DNA of 64,000 nt from Brytella acorum (GTDB lineage Bacteria > Pseudomonadota > Alphaproteobacteria > Acetobacterales > Acetobacteraceae), in contig NZ_JARBJP010000006.1 in assembly GCF_029309905.1 (NCBI RefSeq), positions 124,001 through 188,000 of the forward strand, given 5' to 3'. Numbering within the stretch: position 1 is the stretch's first letter; the number at the start of each line of letters is the position of its first letter. Position numbers and translations under genes: made by a program. The notes under the pieces are model-generated. The model was not told the origin of the DNA. It searched no databases and was given only the letters and a program-made list of their open reading frames with translations. Shown here piece after piece: positions 56,871 to 64,000 of the stretch.

Positions 56871-58100
56871 ATGACCACCACGACGCTGCGTCGCTGGTTC
56901 GTCGTCCATAAATGGACGAGCCTGATCTGTACGCTGTTTCTGCTGGTCGTATGCGTCACCGGGCTGCCGATGCTGTTCTCCGAGCAGATCTGGGACACGT
57001 TCGTCGGTGACGACGATCCACCTTACGAGGTTCTGCCGCCCGGCACGCCGAACACCAGCTTCGATATCATGGTCGCGAAGGCGCGGGCGATGTTTCCCGG
57101 TCAGATCGTCACCAGTGTCAATCCGGACGACGACGAGCCGGCGGTGCTGGTGTCGATGGCCCCAAGCTGGCAGGCGCTCAAGGACGACGAAAAATATCCG
57201 GATCGAAATTCGGGGCACTGGATCAAGTTCGACGCCCGTACTGCGAAAGTGCTGAAACAGTCTCCGCTTCCCGATGCGCCGAAGAAGCCCCGCACCTGGA
57301 CCGGAATCATCCTTGGCACGGCGACACGCCTGCACATGAATCTGTTCGCGGGTCTGCCCGGCGCGCTGTTCATGGGCGTCATGGGCGCTCTGTTCGTCGC
57401 ATCTCTCGTCTCGGGAACGGTGCTCTATGGACGCTATATGAAGCGTCTGTCTTTCGGCACGCTGCGCCGGGATCGGGCGGTGCGCCTGACATGGCTGGAT
57501 CTGCACAATCTGCTGGGCACGGTCACGCTGGCGTGGGCCCTGGTGGTCGGCTTCACGGGCTTCGTCAATGAATTGCAGACGCCGCTTTTCGGACTGTGGC
57601 GCATCACGGATGTCCGCCAGATCCTCAAGCCTTACGTCGGGCTGCCGGAAGTATCACAGGCGAATCTGTCCTCGGTGCAGGCGGCGTTCGACACGGCGGC
57701 GAAGGCCGCACCCGGCAACGAGGTGACGGGGCTGTCCTACCCCGGCGCGCCGTTCGGCAGTCCGGTGCATTACGTGCTGTGGACGCATGGCGCGACACCG
57801 TTGCGCGGGCGGCTCTTCACGCCGGTTCTGGTGGACGCCCGCACGGGCGCGCTGACCGGGGCGTACCCGATGCCGTGGTATCTGCGCTTCCTCGAAATCT
57901 CCCGTCCGCTGCATTTCGGCGATTACGGCGGGTTACCCCTCAAACTGCTCTGGGCGTTGCTGGATATGGTTGTGATCGCCGTTCTTGTCAGCGGCGTCGT
58001 ACTCTGGGCCGGGAAGCGCCGGATCGCGACGGATGTGCGTCTGCGTGCGCTTGGCTTTGATCTGGAGAACGTGCCGACACCCGGGGAGGCAATGCAATGA
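56871..58100 (+). CDS. PepSY-domain inner-membrane protein (PiuB/iron reductase-like)
   Basis: A 409-residue protein with four membrane segments. RRWFVVHKWTSLICTLFLLV is the typical first segment of the PepSY-TM family; FAGLPGALFMGVMGALFVAS, TWLDLHNLLGTVTLAWALVV and LWALLDMVVIAVLVSGVVLW are the others. PepSY regions lie between. Members next to siderophore receptors are thought to reduce ferric siderophores in the inner membrane or periplasm. It overlaps the following small gene by four bases and begins an operon that runs through exbB, exbD and tonB. Confidence 0.87.
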   Translation: MTTTTLRRWFVVHKWTSLICTLFLLVVCVTGLPMLFSEQIWDTFVGDDDPPYEVLPPGTPNTSFDIMVAKARAMFPGQIVTSVNPDDDEPAVLVSMAPSWQALKDDEKYPDRNSGHWIKFDARTAKVLKQSPLPDAPKKPRTWTGIILGTATRLHMNLFAGLPGALFMGVMGALFVASLVSGTVLYGRYMKRLSFGTLRRDRAVRLTWLDLHNLLGTVTLAWALVVGFTGFVNELQTPLFGLWRITDVRQILKPYVGLPEVSQANLSSVQAAFDTAAKAAPGNEVTGLSYPGAPFGSPVHYVLWTHGATPLRGRLFTPVLVDARTGALTGAYPMPWYLRFLEISRPLHFGDYGGLPLKLLWALLDMVVIAVLVSGVVLWAGKRRIATDVRLRALGFDLENVPTPGEAMQ

Positions 58101-58342
58101 ACGCCACTCCGCCGATTCCGCCATCCCTGTCCTCCGCATCCCGCGCGCCTGTCGCGGTCTGGCCGTGGCCGATGGCGCTGGGTCTGCTCACGGTGTTCGG
58201 GCTGCTGTCGGCGCTCCTGGGGCAGCATGGCGTCTGGCTTGCGCTGTCCTGGATCACACTTTCCGTTCCCCTCGTCGTGACGCTCGCCTGCCTGATCCGG
58301 GCCTGGCGTCGCGCACCGTCTGTCAAAGGAGGTCCGTCATGA
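58097..58342 (+). CDS. Small two-segment membrane protein of unknown function
   Basis: An 81-residue protein with a proline-rich N-terminus and two hydrophobic segments (about 24-42 and 46-66), followed by a basic tail. I do not recognise a family. It overlaps the PepSY gene and exbB by four bases each (both ATGA), so it is certainly translated as part of the operon and may be a partner of the PepSY protein or of ExbB. Confidence 0.7.
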   Translation: MNATPPIPPSLSSASRAPVAVWPWPMALGLLTVFGLLSALLGQHGVWLALSWITLSVPLVVTLACLIRAWRRAPSVKGGPS

Positions 58343-59067
58343 CCCCGATATCCTTCTCCCCGTGGGAGATGTTCCTCACCGCAGGCCCGGTCGTACGTGC
58401 CGTCATGACCCTGCTGGTCGTGGCTTCGCTGCTGACCTGGACCGTCTTCATCGCCAAATCCGTCGAGTTTTTTCGCCTTCGCCTGCGGCTGGCTCGCGCG
58501 GAGCGCGTCCTGACGGAGGCCAATACGCTCACTCTCGGCGAAGAATGGACGCGTGATTATGGCGGTATCGCCCATAATCTCGTCATGGCTGCCGCGGCGG
58601 AGCGTCAGCAGTCGCAGGACATCCTCGAAGACCGGGAGGGCCTCAAGGAACGTATCGTGCTCCATCTCGAACGGCTCGAAGCGGCCGAGGGCCGCCGCCT
58701 GATGCGCGGCACCGGGCTGCTGGCCACCATCGGCGCAACGTCGCCTTTCATCGGGCTGTTCGGGACGGTCTGGGGAATCATGACCTCGTTCACCGGCATT
58801 GCGGCGGCAAAGGCCACCAGCCTCGCCGTGGTGGCGCCGGGCATCGCGGAAGCGTTGCTGGCCACTGCGCTGGGGCTGGTCGCGGCCATTCCGGCGGTCG
58901 TGATCTACAATCATCTGGCTCGTCAGTCCGCCTCCTGCCGCGCGCAGGTGGCGGATCTGACATCACTGGTCATGCGGCTGGTCTCGCGTGATCTCAGCCG
59001 CATGGGCCTGCCGCTCGTAACCGGTCAGGTCGTGCGCTTCGACGCACGGGCCGTCACGGCGGAGTGA
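58339..59067 (+). CDS. exbB: ExbB proton-channel protein of the TonB system
   Basis: A 242-residue MotA/TolQ/ExbB family protein with three membrane segments. The first is at about 19-38 (VMTLLVVASLLTWTVFIAK), and the conserved block LLATIGATSPFIGLFGTVWG precedes the second; ATALGLVAAIPAVVIYN is in the third. With ExbD it uses the proton gradient to energise TonB. The ATG at 58339 has a good GGAGG site and overlaps the small gene by four bases; the frame extends upstream but only inside the PepSY gene. Confidence 0.94.
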   Translation: MTPISFSPWEMFLTAGPVVRAVMTLLVVASLLTWTVFIAKSVEFFRLRLRLARAERVLTEANTLTLGEEWTRDYGGIAHNLVMAAAAERQQSQDILEDREGLKERIVLHLERLEAAEGRRLMRGTGLLATIGATSPFIGLFGTVWGIMTSFTGIAAAKATSLAVVAPGIAEALLATALGLVAAIPAVVIYNHLARQSASCRAQVADLTSLVMRLVSRDLSRMGLPLVTGQVVRFDARAVTAE

Positions 59068-59073
59068 CATGTC

Positions 59074-59529
59074 ATGATCCGCATCCGCCACGCCGACGAG
59101 ACGCCGCACGAGGCCAGCGAGATCAACGTCACGCCCTTCATCGACGTGATGCTGGTGCTGCTGGTGATCTTCATGGTCACGGCCCCGCTGACCACGGTGA
59201 ACGTGCCGGTGGACCTGCCATCCTCATCCGAGAAGCCGACGCCACGCCCGGACGATCCGGTGTTCCTGACCGTCAAAGCCGATCATGGTCTGGCGCTGGG
59301 CGAGGACACCGTCGCACCGGACGGCTTGGCGTCCGCTCTCGCGGCGGCAACCAAAGGTAACAAGGACCAACGCATTTTCCTGCGTGCCGACAAGACGGTC
59401 GATTACGGTACGCTGATGGGCGTTATGGATAAGCTGCGCGCCGCCGGATACCTCAAGGTCGCGCTGGTCAACCTCCAGGGCCAGGAAGAAGGCAGCGCGG
59501 CGGGTCTCACGCCAGGCGGCACACCGTGA
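59074..59529 (+). CDS. exbD: ExbD protein of the TonB system
   Basis: A 151-residue ExbD/TolR family protein. EINVTPFIDVMLVLLVIFMV is the single membrane segment, whose aspartate (FIDVML) is the essential proton-carrying residue. The periplasmic part has RADKTVDYGTLMGVMDKLRA, as in ExbD. It starts seven bases after exbB and overlaps tonB by four bases. Confidence 0.95.
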   Translation: MIRIRHADETPHEASEINVTPFIDVMLVLLVIFMVTAPLTTVNVPVDLPSSSEKPTPRPDDPVFLTVKADHGLALGEDTVAPDGLASALAAATKGNKDQRIFLRADKTVDYGTLMGVMDKLRAAGYLKVALVNLQGQEEGSAAGLTPGGTP

Positions 59530-60380
59530 GCAGTACCACGCATATCCCGAGCAACGCGCGTCCGACCGCCTTTGTCGACTGGCAGCGCGACCAGCTCCAT
59601 AGGGCAGGGCGTGAGGACGCCATGCGCTGGGGCCTGTCCTTCCTCGCAGTGCTGGCGGTCAGCGGCGGTATCGTTTGGTACGTCATGCGTCTGCCGTCCC
59701 CGATCATGGCCGTCCCGGAACCGCCCCCGGCTGCCATTGCCATCGATATGGCCCCGGAACCGGTTTCCGCGCCGACCCCGCCGACGGATCAGCCGCCGGG
59801 GCCGCAGCAGACGCAGTCCATTCCCGACCCGGCGCCCGTTGAGCCACCCAAGATTACCGCGCCCCCATCGCCCGCGCCCAATCCGCCTGTTCCGGTGCCC
59901 AAACCGGAAAAGCCGCAGAAACTGGTGAAGAAACACAAACCGGTGCCAATGCTCAAAAAGCCGATTCCGGACAGGACGCCACCTGCCGAGGCAACCACGG
60001 CGCCTCCGTCGTCAGAGGCACCTCCCGCACCGAGTCAGGCGGCACCGGCACCAGGCGCATCGTCGTCACAGGCATCGCATGATCCGGTGACCTGGCAGGG
60101 AGCGCTGTTGGCGCAGCTTGAAAAGTTCAAGCGCTATCCGTCCGACGCCATGGCCGATCATCAGGAGGGCGTTCCGACGGTGACCTTCACCATGGACCGA
60201 AAAGGGCATGTGCTGTCCGTTACGCTGGCGAGCAGCTCCGGCCATGCGCTGCTGGATCAGGAAGCAGTGGCTCTGCCGAAGCGCGCCGATCCTCTTCCGC
60301 CACCGCCCGACAGTGTCACCGGCGATCCGGTGACGCTCACCGTGCCGATCGAGTTCTACATCAAATCCGACAGGAACTGA
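59526..60380 (+). CDS. tonB: TonB energy-transducing protein
   Basis: A 284-residue protein from a GTG start. The N-terminal cytoplasmic part is followed by a membrane segment (about 37-57), then a long proline-, alanine- and lysine-rich linker with PKPEKPQKLVKKHKPVP (about 70-185) and the C-terminal TonB domain with LAQLEKFKRYPSDAM, VTFTMDRKGHVLSVTLASSS and VTLTVPIEFYI. It carries energy from ExbBD to the receptor encoded upstream. It overlaps exbD by four bases. Confidence 0.93.
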   Translation: MSSTTHIPSNARPTAFVDWQRDQLHRAGREDAMRWGLSFLAVLAVSGGIVWYVMRLPSPIMAVPEPPPAAIAIDMAPEPVSAPTPPTDQPPGPQQTQSIPDPAPVEPPKITAPPSPAPNPPVPVPKPEKPQKLVKKHKPVPMLKKPIPDRTPPAEATTAPPSSEAPPAPSQAAPAPGASSSQASHDPVTWQGALLAQLEKFKRYPSDAMADHQEGVPTVTFTMDRKGHVLSVTLASSSGHALLDQEAVALPKRADPLPPPPDSVTGDPVTLTVPIEFYIKSDRN

Positions 60381-60426
60381 GGTTTTCCGCCCATTCGTTA
60401 TCCAGGATCGTGACAGGATCAAAACC

Positions 60427-60945
60427 ATGCTCGTCTTTCCCGAACACCGCCGCTCACCTCCTGACGTCCAGAAAATCCGACCCGGCATGGAGGCCAGTGG
60501 CAGGCTGGTACGGCAGATCGAACGACGCTGTCGCGCGGTGGGCTTCAAGATGACCGGTGTGCGGCGCGTTCTCCTGCATGGTATTCTCGAGGCGGGCGAG
60601 GGTGCCACCGCTGTCGAGATCTGGAAGACGCTGGGCATGATGATCGAGGGACATGTCCCGAGCCATGGCTCACTCCAGCGGAACCTGAACCTCCTGGTCG
60701 AGCATGGCGTGCTGCATCGCGATGTCGGCGCGGACAGGATCTGGCGCTATCGCGTCGCGCCGAAAGATGGAACGATGGGGATGGCCGTCACGTTCGTGGA
60801 AGCCGACACCGGTCGGGAGATTGCGTGTGATGCTCCGGAGGTCGCGATCCTGCTGCGTCGCATTGCCGCCCGGCATGGCCTCGCGGTGCGCGAAGCCTCC
60901 ATCACCGTCGCCCCGTCACCGCTCCACGCCGTGGAGGCTCGCTGA
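60427..60945 (+). CDS. Fur-like regulator without the usual metal ligands
   Basis: A 172-residue protein with the Fur winged-HTH layout: CRAVGFKMTGVRRVLLHGIL, ATAVEIWKTL, PSHGSLQRNLNLLVEHGVLH (recognition helix), WRYRV, and a C-terminal dimerisation part ending with EVAILLRRIAARHGLAVREA. In normal Fur proteins a CxxC and a HHxHxxC cluster bind zinc and iron; here the corresponding stretch reads DTGREIACD and the histidine cluster is missing. It may regulate independently of metal or have lost that function. It lies between tonB and the RND gene, 46 bases after tonB. Confidence 0.75.
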   Translation: MLVFPEHRRSPPDVQKIRPGMEASGRLVRQIERRCRAVGFKMTGVRRVLLHGILEAGEGATAVEIWKTLGMMIEGHVPSHGSLQRNLNLLVEHGVLHRDVGADRIWRYRVAPKDGTMGMAVTFVEADTGREIACDAPEVAILLRRIAARHGLAVREASITVAPSPLHAVEAR

Positions 60946-61036
60946 ATCCCAGAATATTTTTCGCCCGACCGCTGAAAAGCCGCCGCAGTTGATCGTCTTA
61001 TAAACAGAGCCCTCCCGCGGGGACGGGGCATTCCCT

Positions 61037-64000
61037 TTGAGCTTCATCGCCTTTTTCATCCGTCGTCCGGTTGCGACCACGCTTTTGCTGCTGGCAGCCG
61101 TGCTGTCGGGCCTTTTGGCCCTCCCGTCGCTGCCGGTTTCGGATCTTCCGGATGTCAGTGTCCCGGTCATTTCAGTCTCCGCGAGCAACGCCGGGGGCAC
61201 GCCGGAGGTTATGGCACGTACGGTCGCCGCACCCTTGGAGCGCCATCTCGGCACCATCGCTGGCGTCACGCAGATGCAGTCGGTTTCCACACGCGGCGAA
61301 ACCATGATCTCGCTGGGCTTCGAGGTCGGGCGCGATCTCAACGGCGCCGCGCGCGACGTCGAAGCGGCGATCCGTGCGGCGCGGGCGGATCTGCCGAAAA
61401 CACCAGGTTCCGACCCCAGCTATCATCGCGCCAATCCGAATGCGACGCCGGTGCTGATCCTTGCCGTCACACCCGGAATGATGGCGATGCCGCGTCTCTA
61501 TGATCTGGTGAACGTCACGCTGCGTCCCATGCTGCTCCAGGTGCCGGGGGTGGGCGATGTCGAACTCCTGGGCAGTTCGGCGCCTGCCGTGCGCGTGGCC
61601 ATGAACCCGCTGGCCTTCTTCAAATACGGTATGGGTTTCGAAAACCTGCGCGCGGCACTGGCCTCGGCCAACGCCCATGCGCCGAAGGGCGTCATCGATA
61701 CGCATGGCCAGCGTTTCCAGCTGGCAGTCAACGACCAGGCGGAACATGCGGTCGACTACCGAAATCTGATCATCGCATACAAGAACGGCCGTCCGGTCAG
61801 GCTCAGCGACGTCGCGACCGTGAGCGACAGCATGCAGGACGTCAACGCCGCCGCCTTCTTCGATGGCAAGCCAGCCCTGACGCTTCTGGTGCGCGCCCAG
61901 CCGGGAGCCAATCTGCTCGGCCTCGTCGATGCGGTGAAAGCGCGCCTTCCTCGTCTGCGCATGCTGATGCCACCAGGGGCGAACGTCGCCGTGGCCCGGG
62001 ACGGCTCCGTCGTGATCCGCTCATCCCTGCATCATACGGCCATTACCCTGCTGCTCGCATGCGTGCTGGCGCTGGGCGTGGTCTGGGCGTTCCTGCGCTC
62101 CGCTACCGCGGCGCTGGCAGCGGCGATCGTCGTGCCGTGCTGCCTGATCGCCAGTCTCGGCCCGATGCATCTGGCCGGGTTCGGGCTGGACAATCTCTCG
62201 CTCATGGCCCTGACCGTGGTGACGGGACTGGTCGTCGATGACGCGATCGTGGTGATCGAAAACATCATGCGCCATCGCGCTCTCGGTCTGTCGATCGAGG
62301 AGGCGGCGATCATGGGTGGAAGCGAAGTGGTGTTCACCCTGCTGTCCATCACGATCTCGGTGGTGGCGGTATTCGCGCCGATCGGTCTTGCGCCCGGCCT
62401 CACCGGGCGGCTGTTCGGGGAATTTGCGGGCACGGTCGGGATCGCGGTCACAGTGTCTCTGGTCCTGTCGTGCACGGCGACGCCGTGCCTGACGGCCACC
62501 TTTCTGCGGCTCTCCGACGCGTGGCGGCCCGCGATGAGCCGGAGCGCGCCTGCCCCGAGGAACAATCGGCCAGCCAGTCTCTATCCTCACATACTGGATC
62601 TCTGTCTGCGACACCCGGGCAAGACGGTGCTGCTGCTGCCGATGACGCTGCTGGTCGCGTTTGTCCTGTTCGTCCGTATGCCGAAGATCGTGTTTCCGAA
62701 ACAGGATATCGGTATCGTTTCGGGCGGTTCGCGCGCCGACGGCGCCACGCTGGCCGATACGAAGGCGCGCATCGCGCGCTTCAGTCGCGTCATGCTGTCC
62801 GATCCTGGCGTCTCGCATGTCGTGGCCTATCTCGACACCTCCGAGGGATCGAGCCATGGCATGGTCTTCGCGACCCTGCGCGATATGGCCGACCGTCAGG
62901 ACAGCGCCACCACGATCGCCCGGCGTGCCGCAGTGACCATGCGGCACGAACGCCACGGCGAATATCACGCCCAGGCGCCCGGCAACCTGATGATGCGTGT
63001 GGGATCGAGCAGCTCCGGCCTCAGCTATATCCTGCGTAGCGACGACGAGCGTGTTCCCGGACCTGCGGCCCGACGACTGGCGCAGGCGCTGAAACGACAT
63101 CCCGAATTCAGCGATGTCGACGAGGATAGCGATCCGCCGGACGAGAGCCTTTCCTTTATCATCAACCGTGATGTCGCAGCCCGCCTGGGTGTCACGCCGC
63201 AGGTTATTGGCTCGACCCTGTCCGATGCATTCGGGCAGATCACCGCTTCGGTCGTCTATAGCTGGCGCGGGCAGTATAATGTCGTCATGACGTTGCAGGA
63301 GCAGTTCCTACACGATCCGGCGCTGCTCCGGAATTTCTGGGTCAGCCCTTCCGGCGGTTCGGCTTCCGGCAGCGCGGCGTCGAACACGATCCGCGCGATC
63401 ACGCAGGGAGCGGTCGGCGGGCCGTCCACGCTCGCAGCGGCAGCGTTTCGCAACCAGATCGCCAATGGGTTGGCTGGCGGCGCGACCGCCTCCACAGGGG
63501 CGGCGGTCGCGACAGGGACGGAGACGCTGGTTCCGCTTTCAGTGGCAGCAACGCTTGTCTCGACCCGCGATCCCACAAGCGTCACGCATCTCGGCTACGC
63601 CAGTTCGGCGTCCATCGCGCTGTCTTTGCCACCGACTCTCAGCGGTGTCCTGCAGAGCGATGAAGGGGACGCGGCCAAAAGCACGCGAGACAGCGAAATG
63701 CTGATACTGGGTGCAATCGTCGCGGTCTATCTCACGCTGGGGATCCTTTATGAAAACACGTTTCGCCCGCTGACGATCCTGTCCACCGTGCCTTCGGCAG
63801 GGATCGGCGCGGTGCTGGCGCTGGAGCTGTTCGGGTTGCCGTTCTCGGGCATGGCGGTCGTGGCGATGCTGCTGCTCACCGGCGTCTCGCTCAAGAACGC
63901 CATCATGCTGGTCGATTTCGCGGTGCTGGCACAGCGCATGCAGGCTCTCGCGCCCCGTGCGGCGATCCGCAAAGCGGCCCTGCTGCGGCGCCGGCCCATC
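61037..64000 (+). CDS. RND-family (HAE1) efflux permease, 3' end outside window
   Basis: An open frame of 988 codons that runs off the right edge. It starts with TTG at 61037: LSFIAFFIRRPVATTLLLL fits the invariant RND beginning (M-S-F-x-x-F-F-I-x-R-P-V). LPVSDLPDVSVPVISVSASN, TVAAPLERHLGTIAGVTQM, and the fourth-segment VVTGLVVDDAIVVIENI with the essential aspartate pair are present, as is TGVSLKNAIMLVDFA with the matching lysine in the second half. Acetic acid bacteria use such pumps for drug, acid and siderophore export. No membrane-fusion protein gene precedes it. It shares the strand of the TonB operon after a 91-base gap. Confidence 0.92.
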   Translation, partial: MSFIAFFIRRPVATTLLLLAAVLSGLLALPSLPVSDLPDVSVPVISVSASNAGGTPEVMARTVAAPLERHLGTIAGVTQMQSVSTRGETMISLGFEVGRDLNGAARDVEAAIRAARADLPKTPGSDPSYHRANPNATPVLILAVTPGMMAMPRLYDLVNVTLRPMLLQVPGVGDVELLGSSAPAVRVAMNPLAFFKYGMGFENLRAALASANAHAPKGVIDTHGQRFQLAVNDQAEHAVDYRNLIIAYKNGRPVRLSDVATVSDSMQDVNAAAFFDGKPALTLLVRAQPGANLLGLVDAVKARLPRLRMLMPPGANVAVARDGSVVIRSSLHHTAITLLLACVLALGVVWAFLRSATAALAAAIVVPCCLIASLGPMHLAGFGLDNLSLMALTVVTGLVVDDAIVVIENIMRHRALGLSIEEAAIMGGSEVVFTLLSITISVVAVFAPIGLAPGLTGRLFGEFAGTVGIAVTVSLVLSCTATPCLTATFLRLSDAWRPAMSRSAPAPRNNRPASLYPHILDLCLRHPGKTVLLLPMTLLVAFVLFVRMPKIVFPKQDIGIVSGGSRADGATLADTKARIARFSRVMLSDPGVSHVVAYLDTSEGSSHGMVFATLRDMADRQDSATTIARRAAVTMRHERHGEYHAQAPGNLMMRVGSSSSGLSYILRSDDERVPGPAARRLAQALKRHPEFSDVDEDSDPPDESLSFIINRDVAARLGVTPQVIGSTLSDAFGQITASVVYSWRGQYNVVMTLQEQFLHDPALLRNFWVSPSGGSASGSAASNTIRAITQGAVGGPSTLAAAAFRNQIANGLAGGATASTGAAVATGTETLVPLSVAATLVSTRDPTSVTHLGYASSASIALSLPPTLSGVLQSDEGDAAKSTRDSEMLILGAIVAVYLTLGILYENTFRPLTILSTVPSAGIGAVLALELFGLPFSGMAVVAMLLLTGVSLKNAIMLVDFAVLAQRMQALAPRAAIRKAALLRRRPI

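Overview
The window reads as a chromosomal segment of an alphaproteobacterium, most likely an acetic acid bacterium (Acetobacteraceae). I infer this from the gene mix: an OprB sugar porin, many sugar and sugar-acid MFS carriers, a pentitol operon with a medium-chain xylitol dehydrogenase, and a GC-rich backbone carrying an AT-richer exopolysaccharide island. No species can be named from sequence alone, and I see no rRNA, tRNA or CRISPR.

Layout. 0-1.1 kb: the 3' end of serS, then nadK. 1.5-9.3 kb: an OprB porin, a sugar-porter MFS carrier and a complete 2-deoxyribose operon (deoK, FucP-type permease, DUF4432 mutarotase-like protein, deoC) behind a palindromic operator. 9.3-11.7 kb: a scar with an IS630-family remnant and a frameshifted glycosyltransferase pseudogene. 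11.8-25.1 kb: a capsule/exopolysaccharide locus (fatty-acid hydroxylase, GT4 glycosyltransferase, outer-membrane export lipoprotein, KpsE, KpsM, a KpsT ATPase fused to an esterase-like domain, galE, glf and two large mycobacterial-GlfT2-like galactofuranosyltransferases). An internally deleted IS3-family remnant (25.4-25.8 kb) marks the other side. 26-28.5 kb: an MFS carrier overlapping an ArsB-family permease.

28.5-41.6 kb: after a MarR remnant comes a long minus-strand sugar-acid cluster with four MFS carriers, an SMP-30 lactonase, an FMN alpha-hydroxy-acid dehydrogenase, a TIM-barrel isomerase, a DenD-type dehydrogenase and two overlapping LysR genes. A divergent 3-hydroxyacyl-CoA-dehydrogenase-type gene follows. 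41.9-49.0 kb: a pentitol operon (xylitol dehydrogenase, AraC, SDR, ribose-type ABC importer, ribitol-dehydrogenase-like SDR) with repeated TGATACTTT sites upstream. 49.3-52.0 kb: three consecutive broken genes (LuxR-type regulator, NADP oxidoreductase, HchA). 52.4-64 kb: a TonB-dependent iron locus (fecR, fecI, receptor, PepSY protein, small membrane protein, exbB, exbD, tonB, a Fur-like regulator without the usual metal ligands) running into an RND permease cut by the window end.

The strongest candidate for something undescribed is the capsule locus. GalE and Glf would make UDP-galactofuranose, the two GlfT2-like enzymes would polymerise it, and KpsMTE plus a Wza/KpsD-type protein would export it. 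The ATPase carries an esterase-fold tail in which the expected catalytic serine reads as glycine (Gly389), so the tail may bind rather than cleave. Functions here come from recognising motifs and gene context; no database search was run.
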